The notes below the pieces were generated by a model that was not told where the DNA came from, did not search any database, and saw only the letters and a program-made list of their open reading frames with translations. 57,984 nucleotides of DNA from Saprospirales bacterium (lineage in GTDB: Bacteria; Bacteroidota; Bacteroidia; Chitinophagales; Saprospiraceae). This document shows, piece by piece, positions 51,362 to 57,984 of this stretch (its first letter is position 1; each line of letters begins with the position of its first letter). Where the stretch lies: contig CANHDG010000002.1 of the NCBI GenBank assembly GCA_947459365.1, positions 1-57,984 of the forward strand. The letters are read 5' to 3'. A program made the translations under genes and the position numbers.

Positions 51362-53608
51362 CTAACGAAGAGGAGCTGCCTCCGTACCCTGCGCTGGCGC
51401 TTGACTATCCATCTTCATCTCCATCGCGTCAGGTGCCACACCTTTACTATGGTTGTCTGAAGAATGACCTCCCAAAATAGGAGCAATGGCCAAACCCATC
51501 AAACAAGATAACTTGATCAAAATGTTCATGGACGGACCAGAAGTATCCTTGAACGGGTCGCCAACGGTGTCACCCGTCACTGCAGCCTTATGCGGATCAG
51601 AACCCTTGTAGTACGTTGTGCCATTAATATCAACTCCCTTCTCAAAGGATTTTTTTGCGTTGTCCCATGCACCACCCGCGTTTGATTGGAAAATCGCCCA
51701 AAGCACACCACTGACAGTAACACCAGCCATATAGCCACCTAATGCTTCTGGCCCCATCAAGAAACCAATCACAATTGGGGTAATAATAGTGATCAAACCA
51801 GGAGGCATCATCTCACGTAAGGCCGCGCGAGTTGAAATCTCAACACAACGACCATATTCTGCCTTACCAGTACCTTCCAACAAACCTGGAATCTCCCGGA
51901 ACTGGCGACGTACTTCTTGTACCATATCCATAGCAGCACGGCCCACACTCTGCATCGCAAAAGCAGAAAATACTACCGGAATCATACCCCCAATAAATAA
52001 AGCAGCCAATACATCCGCCTTGAAAATATTGATACCATCAATACCCGTGAAATTTACATAAGCAGCAAAAATAGCCAAAGCCGTCAACGCAGCTGATGCA
52101 ATGGCAAAGCCCTTACCAATCGCCGCCGTCGTATTACCCACTGAATCCAAGACATCCGTGTTTTCACGAACCTCCTTAGGCAATTCACTCATCTCCGCAA
52201 TACCACCCGCATTATCCGCAATCGGACCAAACGCATCAATCGCTAACTGCATCGCAGTAGTAGCCATCATCGCTGAAGCAGCAATCGCCACACCGTAAAA
52301 ACCAGCCAACTCATAAGCGCTCCAAATCGCACCCGCAAAAAGTACAATAGGCATCCATGTGGACATCATACCTGTCGCTAAGCCAGCAATAACATTCGTA
52401 GCATGACCAGTGGCAGACTGCCGTACAATATCCAAAATCGGCTTCTTACCCAATCCTGTGTAATATTCCGTAATCATTGAAATCAACGCACCAACAACCA
52501 AACCTACCAACACAGCATAAAATACGCTCATGTTCGTAACAATCTCTGTACCACGTCCAAAGAAATTCATGGACATTGTCTCAGGCAGCATCATTGTAAT
52601 CACAAAATAACTTGCAATACCTGTTAAAATGATGCTAGACCAGTTTCCACGGTTAAGCGCCGCTTGTACAGTGTCCGTATTCGCCTGACTGTTTTTGCTG
52701 ATCCGAACCATCAACATGCCGACAATTGAGAAAATAATACCCAAACCCGCAATCAGCATAGGTAACAAGATCGGTGCAATTCCTCCAAAACCAAAATGCC
52801 CGCTCGCATTATCATTGATCAGTGAATTACCCAATACCATACTTGCTAATACTGTCGCAACATAGGAGCCAAATAAATCTGCACCCATACCGGCTACGTC
52901 TCCTACATTATCCCCTACGTTGTCTGCAATTGTAGCTGGATTCCGTGGATCATCTTCTGGGATACCAGCCTCTACCTTACCTACAAGGTCAGCTCCTACG
53001 TCGGCTGCTTTTGTGTAAATACCACCCCCTACACGAGCAAACAAGGCAATCGACTCCGCTCCAAGCGAAAATCCAGTTAACACCTCTAATACCCGCGTCA
53101 TCTGAACATGACCGTCAGCTCCATAAACACCCCCCATGAATAAGGAGTAAAACAAAATAAATAAGGCACTCAAACCAAGAACCGCCAAACCAGCAACCCC
53201 CAAACCCATAACAGATCCTCCATTAAAAGACACCTTTAAGGCATGAGAAAGACTGGTACGAGCCGCCTGAGTAGTGCGAACATTCGCCTTGGTAGCAATC
53301 CGCATCCCCAAAAAGCCCGCAAGTACTGAAAACAGCGCCCCAATGATAAAAGCAACTACAATCAAGGGGTGACTTGTTTTTACCTGCATGCTCAACCAGC
53401 CTAAGGCTGCGCTGGCAATCAAAACAAATATAGAAAGAACGCGATACTCCGCCTTCAAAAATGCCATCGCGCCATCCGCAATGTGATTGGCAATCGAGCG
53501 CATTTTCTCGTCGCCCGCGTCCTGCTTAACTACCCAACTTTGTAGAATTGCCATATACAAAAGACCTGCAACTCCAAATAAGGGAAGGATGTAAACTAAG
53601 CTGCTCAT
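51362..53608 (-). CDS. hppA: Membrane-bound ion-pumping pyrophosphatase
   Basis: A 748-residue protein with about 16 membrane helices that couples pyrophosphate hydrolysis to H+ or Na+ pumping. The pyrophosphate/Mg-binding track GGIYTKAADVGADLVGKVEAG, then EDDPRNPATIADNVGDNVGDVAGMGADLFGSY (shown here as consecutive motifs DDPRNP, DNVGDNVGD), is intact, as are the C-terminal GDTVGDPFKDTSGP. In GNTTAAIGKGFA the diagnostic positions read Ala and Gly, the pattern of K+-dependent enzymes. That leaves both H+ and Na+ pumping possible. A hydrophilic tail ends at residue 748. Confidence 0.96.
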   Translation of the reverse strand: MSSLVYILPLFGVAGLLYMAILQSWVVKQDAGDEKMRSIANHIADGAMAFLKAEYRVLSIFVLIASAALGWLSMQVKTSHPLIVVAFIIGALFSVLAGFLGMRIATKANVRTTQAARTSLSHALKVSFNGGSVMGLGVAGLAVLGLSALFILFYSLFMGGVYGADGHVQMTRVLEVLTGFSLGAESIALFARVGGGIYTKAADVGADLVGKVEAGIPEDDPRNPATIADNVGDNVGDVAGMGADLFGSYVATVLASMVLGNSLINDNASGHFGFGGIAPILLPMLIAGLGIIFSIVGMLMVRISKNSQANTDTVQAALNRGNWSSIILTGIASYFVITMMLPETMSMNFFGRGTEIVTNMSVFYAVLVGLVVGALISMITEYYTGLGKKPILDIVRQSATGHATNVIAGLATGMMSTWMPIVLFAGAIWSAYELAGFYGVAIAASAMMATTAMQLAIDAFGPIADNAGGIAEMSELPKEVRENTDVLDSVGNTTAAIGKGFAIASAALTALAIFAAYVNFTGIDGINIFKADVLAALFIGGMIPVVFSAFAMQSVGRAAMDMVQEVRRQFREIPGLLEGTGKAEYGRCVEISTRAALREMMPPGLITIITPIVIGFLMGPEALGGYMAGVTVSGVLWAIFQSNAGGAWDNAKKSFEKGVDINGTTYYKGSDPHKAAVTGDTVGDPFKDTSGPSMNILIKLSCLMGLAIAPILGGHSSDNHSKGVAPDAMEMKMDSQAPAQGTEAAPLR

Positions 53609-53655
53609 CCGTAATGTTTCTTGTTTTAAATGATGTGAAATGTTAAAAAGTGGCG

Positions 53656-53663
53656 CAAAAGTA
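53656..53663 (-). promoter_or_regulatory. -7 box of hppA
   Basis: TACTTTTG on the minus strand, exact TAnnTTTG, 47 bases upstream of the ATG at 53608. Confidence 0.6.
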
Positions 53664-53787
53664 GATAATTCTACCGTAAATCTAAGCTATTACTTACTTT
53701 TTTAGATTTTCTAATTTATAACCAAGGTGTTTATCCTCCCAAATACAAAACCCCACCCCAATTTTTGCTGGAAACATACTCCCTAGC

Positions 53788-54558
53788 TTATTGACAATAA
53801 AGACTAACACCAGAAACATATTTGTTAACAACCCCAATCAAAACAGCTGTTTCCGCCCCTTTAAAGCCCGTAATATCCTCATCCCGTACCTCTTTTATGT
53901 ACTGAGCCCGATATTGCTTCGCAAGGGGTAAGTAAGACCAATGCCACTTTTCCTCATTGTATCCGTATGGCCGAGCTGGACCTTTTTCTGTGTAAGGCTG
54001 ACCAAATCCAAACAACGAAGCATTCTTTACCATCCACTCATATACTGCACGGTGCTCACCCTTACCTACAAAAGAAGCATCGTTCAAATCATTAATATCT
54101 AAATCCGTACCCCAATGATGTCTAGAGGTGCCTGGCATAGAGGAATACTCCAAAATCCGAAGCGCTCTTTCCTCCGAATCCGGTGTCTCTTTGGCAAAAC
54201 GCTCCCATTTGCCCTCCCATATTTTCTTCTGCTGTTCAAAATTCCTGGTAGAAGAGAGGATAGTTAATGTGATATTCTCTTTTCTCGCAGCTTGCCACAT
54301 CTTCTTGAATGCCTCATAAACCTCCCTCCTCAACAACATCCCAGCACGCGCTGTGTAAGGGGCCTCCACTCTGACAAAGTTACTGTCCACCGCTGGATCA
54401 AACTGGCCCATCAACTGTTCTTTCGTAAGCATATTAAGTGAAGAATCACTCAAAGGCGAAGATACAGAAGCAGATACCGCCCTCGCCTCTGGAGAACAGG
54501 TTGACTGAATACCAATCACAGCCGTTAAAAAGCAAGAAAATAAAACCAATGATTTCAT
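53788..54558 (-). CDS. M15-family D-alanyl-D-alanine carboxypeptidase (VanY-like)
   Basis: A 256-residue exported metallopeptidase trimming peptidoglycan stem peptides. A signal peptide spans residues 1-20 and Cys21 follows QST, but the lipobox is poor. The catalytic domain carries SSTRNFEQQKKIW, the zinc ligands His and Asp in SRHHWGTDLDIN, and the catalytic Glu and third zinc ligand His in EEKWHWSYLP. Its ATG overlaps the stop of the upstream rfaE2 (ATGA at 54555-54558), the last step of a six-gene envelope transcript. Confidence 0.9.
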   Translation of the reverse strand: MKSLVLFSCFLTAVIGIQSTCSPEARAVSASVSSPLSDSSLNMLTKEQLMGQFDPAVDSNFVRVEAPYTARAGMLLRREVYEAFKKMWQAARKENITLTILSSTRNFEQQKKIWEGKWERFAKETPDSEERALRILEYSSMPGTSRHHWGTDLDINDLNDASFVGKGEHRAVYEWMVKNASLFGFGQPYTEKGPARPYGYNEEKWHWSYLPLAKQYRAQYIKEVRDEDITGFKGAETAVLIGVVNKYVSGVSLYCQ

Positions 54559-55055
54559 CTTAGCCCAGCATTTTGTATGATTTTCTGCTCAATATTAGTA
54601 GTGGAGTACCCATCAGCAAATGGCAAACTGATCACCTTACCCCCTTTTGACAAAACCAAGTCACTCCCCACAATCTGCTCCGGACGCCAATCACCGCCTT
54701 TTACTAAAAAATCCGGCCGAATAAGCTGAATAAGTTCGTAAGGTGTATCCTCCTCGAATACCACCACCAAGTCTACTACCTCTAGAGCTGCCAAAACCAT
54801 CGATCGGGTACGCTCATCATTAATCGGACGATGAGGCCCCTTCAACCTACTCACAGAGGAAGAAGCGTTTAACCCTACCACCAATCGCCCGCCCAAATCC
54901 CGGGCCTCCGCCAAATACTGAATGTGCCCATAATGCAATAAATCAAAACATCCATTCGTAAACACAATAGAAATCCCCAAAGCCCTCCATCCCTCCACCG
55001 TTTCAGCAGCACACTCCCAGGTCTGAACCTTTGATTTTATCTTTTCTACAAACAT
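54555..55055 (-). CDS. rfaE2: D-glycero-beta-D-manno-heptose 1-phosphate adenylyltransferase
   Basis: A 166-residue nucleotidyltransferase making ADP-heptose for lipopolysaccharide, equivalent to the C-terminal domain of HldE. The nucleotide-binding HxGH is in TNGCFDLLHYGHIQYLAEA. LVVGLNASSSVSRLKG and DGYSTTNIEQKI match RfaE2. The kinase half (HldA/RfaE1) is not in this window. It lies 11 bases downstream of recR and overlaps the M15 peptidase gene by 4 bases. Confidence 0.93.
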   Translation of the reverse strand: MFVEKIKSKVQTWECAAETVEGWRALGISIVFTNGCFDLLHYGHIQYLAEARDLGGRLVVGLNASSSVSRLKGPHRPINDERTRSMVLAALEVVDLVVVFEEDTPYELIQLIRPDFLVKGGDWRPEQIVGSDLVLSKGGKVISLPFADGYSTTNIEQKIIQNAGLR

Positions 55056-55066
55056 ACCTTTCCTCT

Positions 55067-55672
55067 TTATTCCCCGTACGGGGTTCGAGCAATAATGGAT
55101 CTTCCAAGTGTTATCTCATCCGCATACTCCAAATCACCACCAAAGGCTACACCCCTAGCTATACTACTGACCTGTACCCCCAATGGCTTAATCTTTTTTG
55201 CTAAATAAAAAACAGTCGTCTCCCCCTCAATTGTCGGACTAATAGCCATAATCGCCTCCTTGACATCTCCTCGTTCACACCGATCAACCAAACTGTCTAT
55301 CGTAAGCTCATCTGGCCCAATCCCATCAATGGGAGAAATTACGCCTCCCAACACGTGGTATACTCCCCTAAACTGCCCCGTATCCTCAATAGCCATTAAG
55401 TCTCTAATGTTCTCTACTACGCAGACTAAACCCTGATCCCTCCTCTGATCCGTACAAATCCGGCAAATCGGGTCATCTGATAAATTATGGCACCGCTCAC
55501 AAGTCCTGATCTCCCGACGCATCTTATACAACGCCTCCGAAAAACGCTCGGTAAACTCCTTGTCCTGCTTCAATAAATGCAGTACCAACCGTAAAGCAGT
55601 CTTCTTTCCTATTCCTGGCAAAGATGAAAAAGCTTCAACGCCTTTCTCAATTAATATGGAGGAAAAATGCAT
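55067..55672 (-). CDS. recR: Recombination mediator RecR
   Basis: A 201-residue ring-forming protein that, with RecO/RecF, loads RecA at gaps. It has an N-terminal helix-hairpin-helix (FSSLPGIGKKTALRLVLHLL), the C4 zinc finger CERCHNLSDDPICRIC, a Toprim domain (VCVVENIRDLMAIEDTG to GPDELTIDSL) and the C-terminal Walker-B-like region ending RTPYGE. Normal length. It sits between uppP and rfaE2 with 6- and 11-base gaps. Confidence 0.96.
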   Translation of the reverse strand: MHFSSILIEKGVEAFSSLPGIGKKTALRLVLHLLKQDKEFTERFSEALYKMRREIRTCERCHNLSDDPICRICTDQRRDQGLVCVVENIRDLMAIEDTGQFRGVYHVLGGVISPIDGIGPDELTIDSLVDRCERGDVKEAIMAISPTIEGETTVFYLAKKIKPLGVQVSSIARGVAFGGDLEYADEITLGRSIIARTPYGE

Positions 55673-55678
55673 AAATCT

Positions 55679-56494
55679 CTAAAAATTAGATAATTCTACT
55701 CCTTCAAAATAGCCTATTGCCCATAATAATAATATCAAAACTCCTAATACAATGCGGTAGTAACCAAATACCTTAAACCCATGCCTGGTTAAATAAGTAA
55801 TTAATGCTTTTATCGCGGCCAACGCTACCAAAAATGCTACCACATTCCCAACTCCAAGCAGTAACCACTCCTTAGAGTTTAATGCCCCCCCCTCCTCTGC
55901 AAAATAATCAATCAACGTTTTGGCTGTCGCCGCAAACATAGTCGGAACCGCCAAAAAAAAGGAAAACTCCGCAGCTGTTGTCGGCGAAAGCCCTTGTGTC
56001 AATCCCCCAATTATCGTAGCCGCAGAACGACTCACTCCAGGAACCATAGACACCACCTGAAACAAGCCTATTTTCAAAGCACGAGGATATGAAACATCCT
56101 CCATCGAGGTGCTCTTCCGACTGCGCCGCTCAAAATAACCATCCAAAAACAAAAAAAGAACACCCCCAGCAATCAAACTACTGGCAACTACTACGATGTT
56201 CTCTAGCAACTGGTCTACCTGCTTTTTCAAAAAAAGACCAAAAACAACAGCAGGCAAAAAAGCGAACCCTATCTTGAAGTAAAATACCCAGCTTTGAAAA
56301 AATCGCTTCCAGTATAATACAACGACCGCCATAATACCTCCCAATTGAATGGAAACCGTAAAAACTTTCACAAACGGATCCGATGCAATCCCCATAAAAG
56401 TAGATGCAATCACCATGTGCCCCGTTGAAGAAACAGGAAGAAACTCCGTTAACCCTTCTATGATCGCTAGAAGAATGGCTTGTAAAATACTCAT
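55679..56494 (-). CDS. uppP: Undecaprenyl-diphosphatase
   Basis: A 271-residue inner-membrane enzyme (BacA type) that recycles undecaprenyl diphosphate for peptidoglycan and polysaccharide synthesis. Diagnostic motifs are [17 protein letters not shown] at residues 13-29 and the phosphate-binding [16 protein letters not shown]. Eight hydrophobic helices are visible. Its start overlaps the stop of DUF3098 by 4 bases, giving translational coupling. Confidence 0.96.
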   Translation of the reverse strand: MSILQAILLAIIEGLTEFLPVSSTGHMVIASTFMGIASDPFVKVFTVSIQLGGIMAVVVLYWKRFFQSWVFYFKIGFAFLPAVVFGLFLKKQVDQLLENIVVVASSLIAGGVLFLFLDGYFERRSRKSTSMEDVSYPRALKIGLFQVVSMVPGVSRSAATIIGGLTQGLSPTTAAEFSFFLAVPTMFAATAKTLIDYFAEEGGALNSKEWLLLGVGNVVAFLVALAAIKALITYLTRHGFKVFGYYRIVLGVLILLLWAIGYFEGVELSNF

Positions 56495-56817
56495 TTCTTG
56501 AAAATGCCTACAATTACAGCCACAAATCCACTCACAATCAAAATAGGAGCCAAGGTAATCCGGACTGGACTGTAAATAATACTCTCATCCCAAGTATTAG
56601 GGTCTGGCTGCTGCCCTCCACTCATCGCTGCTAGACCTAGTAATACCAGCAGTAACCCCACACCAAAAAATATAAAATTCATACGCGTGAAAATAAAGGT
56701 ATCCCGACCTTCCGCAAAAATGGATGTCTTGGAAGTGGTTGCCGGACGAACCGGAGCAGTCTTCGTACCAGGAGTGCCCGATGCAGACTCCGTACCTCTT
56801 GATTGTTGTTTTGCCAT
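56491..56817 (-). CDS. DUF3098 membrane protein
   Basis: A 108-residue protein with a Ser/Thr/Pro-rich cytoplasmic N-terminus (about 1-40) and two hydrophobic helices (about 47-66 and 85-105), the DUF3098 pattern. The segment [25 protein letters not shown] between the helices (split in family wording as QPDPNTW and [10 protein letters not shown]) is conserved in Bacteroidota. Its constant position between ftsX and uppP suggests an envelope or division-linked role. Function unknown. Confidence 0.88.
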   Translation of the reverse strand: MAKQQSRGTESASGTPGTKTAPVRPATTSKTSIFAEGRDTFIFTRMNFIFFGVGLLLVLLGLAAMSGGQQPDPNTWDESIIYSPVRITLAPILIVSGFVAVIVGIFKK

Positions 56818-56823
56818 AATAGA

Positions 56824-57678
56824 TTAATACAGTTCTTCAATACGCATTTTTAAAAACTTATTGACCACCAGCCAGCTGCTTAGACCGCCAATAATCGCCC
56901 CAAGCATAACTAAAAAAAGCCCCAACAATACAAGCGTATCCGGTGTATGAATACTGCCAAAATCGGGAATCGCCTGAAGGCCTAACTCCACAAGGACACT
57001 TAACCCCACCACAGCTACCACTCCACTTGCCACCCCATTCAAAATGCCTCGCCTTATGTAAGGGCCTGAAATAAACCCCCATGACGCCCCCACTAATTGT
57101 TGATTTTTTATCAAAAAACGATTGGCATATAAAGCTAATCGTATAGTATTATGAATTAAAGCTATCGCACCAATAATCAATAAAAAGGCTAAGCCTAAAA
57201 CTAAAAACCTTATCTTCTGCACATTTGCCTCCGTGTTACCCAACGAAATTGCTTCAAAAAAAACATCCGCTACCGCTGTATCCCGCCGGATTTCCGCCCG
57301 CCAGCTCGCAAGACTATCAGAAGTCAAAAAGGCTGACTTAACGTTAAAACGAACCACATTTCGCATCAAATTGGGCAAATCCTCCAACAAACTTTCGTCA
57401 CCCAAATCTTTCCGCATCGTAGCCGCCGCTTGCTCCTTTGTAATAAAGGTTAAGGTCTCCTTCTTCACAAAGGGCTGAGCCCGCACATTACCCACCACTC
57501 GCGCAACCTCCGAATCAGCAATATCAGGCTTTAATTCCAACCAAATATCCACCTTCTCCTTGTACAAAGCTACTAACCGATTGCCATAAGCCGCCGTTAA
57601 TACGAAAATGCCAATCAACAACAACACCAACGCAACACTCAAAATAACCGACAAATAGTTTGGCCTTGAACTCGCCAT
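56824..57678 (-). CDS. ftsX: Cell-division protein FtsX
   Basis: A 284-residue inner-membrane protein of the FtsX/permease family that, with FtsE, activates peptidoglycan hydrolases at the septum. It has an N-terminal helix (about 10-30), an extracytoplasmic domain with PDIADSEVARVVGNVRAQP and the conserved FITKEQAA, and three C-terminal helices in the FtsX domain (about 155-275). ftsE is not adjacent, the usual arrangement in Bacteroidota. First gene of the ftsX-DUF3098-uppP-recR-rfaE2-M15 transcript. Confidence 0.92.
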   Translation of the reverse strand: MASSRPNYLSVILSVALVLLLIGIFVLTAAYGNRLVALYKEKVDIWLELKPDIADSEVARVVGNVRAQPFVKKETLTFITKEQAAATMRKDLGDESLLEDLPNLMRNVVRFNVKSAFLTSDSLASWRAEIRRDTAVADVFFEAISLGNTEANVQKIRFLVLGLAFLLIIGAIALIHNTIRLALYANRFLIKNQQLVGASWGFISGPYIRRGILNGVASGVVAVVGLSVLVELGLQAIPDFGSIHTPDTLVLLGLFLVMLGAIIGGLSSWLVVNKFLKMRIEELY

Positions 57679-57706
57679 TGAGCAGTTTTGTTTCTAGTTA
57701 AAGTGG

Positions 57707-57714
57707 CAAAGTTA
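57707..57714 (-). promoter_or_regulatory. -7 box of the ftsX operon
   Basis: TAACTTTG on the minus strand, exact TAnnTTTG, 28 bases upstream of the ftsX ATG. Confidence 0.6.
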
Positions 57715-57865
57715 GCGAATAACTTTAAGTAGAAACGCACTTTCCCGATTAGTATTCCCTTTTTCACGCAGATAATCATCCTCTAACCACCGCCTTCCAA
57801 TGAAAAAACAAACCTGCCTACCCGCACTATCCAACTTGCAATTCAAAAATTAGTAGATTTCTCAA

Positions 57866-57882
57866 TAAAATTGTCAATTTTA
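57866..57882. repeat. 17-base perfect palindrome
   Basis: TAAAATTG and CAATTTTA are separated by a single T. The odd-length perfect symmetry suggests a binding site for a dimeric protein, but AT-richness makes chance occurrence possible. Confidence 0.35.
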
Positions 57883-57984
57883 ACATTTACTTATTTGCCT
57901 AATAATCATAAAATTATGTTTATAATATTTTTTAATATACAAAATTTTCAGCCCAAAAGTCAGAAAAGCCGTAAAATTGGCCTC

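Larger units (their letters stand above)
57679..57984. other. Intergenic region at the window end
   Basis: About 300 bases with no gene visible; the last 145 bases are very AT-rich. A perfect 17-base palindrome lies at 57866-57882. The neighbouring gene is beyond the window, so whether this region is a promoter for it cannot be judged. Confidence 0.5.

Noticed and set aside
1-57984. CRISPR arrays, tRNA or rRNA genes, insertion sequences, phage genes
   Set aside because: Intergenic regions were read for cloverleaf arms, regular direct repeats and transposase motifs; none were found. A covariance-model scan (tRNAscan-SE, Infernal) would be decisive.

Overview
The window looks like a chromosomal segment of a Bacteroidota bacterium, probably of the Saprospiria/Lewinella type. 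The evidence is two secreted proteins with type IX secretion (T9SS) C-terminal sorting domains, many promoters with the Bacteroidota -7 box TAnnTTTG, few Shine-Dalgarno sequences, the ftsX-DUF3098-uppP and DUF177-rpmF pairs, a split transketolase, and an AraC regulator built like the output half of a hybrid two-component system. I see no rRNA, tRNA, CRISPR array, transposase, integrase or phage gene, so most of the window is ordinary core genome. The + strand appears C-rich over G nearly throughout, whichever strand is coding.

Layout. 1-6.2 kb: riboflavin synthase, an OmpA-type envelope protein, a protein resembling the tail of SWIM zinc-finger proteins, a membrane glycosyltransferase unit, a CBS-domain membrane protein and a glutamine-amidotransferase-like protein. 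6.2-14.9 kb: a T9SS-exported subtilisin, a bestrophin-like channel with Tex, and a penicillin-acylase-type N-terminal-nucleophile hydrolase. 14.9-23 kb, minus strand: TrpS, RidA, L32 with its DUF177 partner, MutY, an ABC-F protein and aconitase. 23-26 kb: a C39-peptidase ABC exporter and a DsbA/FrnE thioredoxin-fold protein. 26-31.5 kb, minus strand: xylose isomerase with split transketolase, then pyruvate kinase. 31.6-37.5 kb, plus strand: ACP, MeaB, a vanadium-haloperoxidase-like lipoprotein, an NTF2-like protein, and a SerA-like dehydrogenase overlapping an aldehyde dehydrogenase.

37.5-42.1 kb is the most unusual part. About 0.9 kb of non-coding DNA precedes a soluble regulator with a degenerate histidine-kinase-like domain, a receiver without its phospho-acceptor aspartate, and an AraC DNA-binding domain. 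Next on the same strand is one ORF that fuses a CrtY-type lycopene cyclase to a Brp/Blh-type beta-carotene dioxygenase. One polypeptide could therefore carry out lycopene to beta-carotene to retinal. No rhodopsin gene is in the window.

42.3-47.2 kb, minus strand: a phosphoesterase, MnmE, a DapA-family lyase and FadD. 47.2-49.4 kb: a structured intergenic region and a secreted esterase with a carbohydrate-binding-like module and T9SS tail. 49.5-53.6 kb: a small unknown protein, ApaG, a cysteine-rich ArsR regulator and a K+-dependent-type membrane pyrophosphatase. 53.8-57.7 kb: a compact six-gene minus-strand operon (ftsX, DUF3098, uppP, recR, rfaE2, M15 peptidase) centred on envelope and peptidoglycan functions.

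Starts were moved downstream of the longest reading frame wherever a canonical -7 box or terminator arm lay inside the extended frame, or where family N-termini and signal peptides demanded it. All domain assignments come from reading motifs; no search was run.
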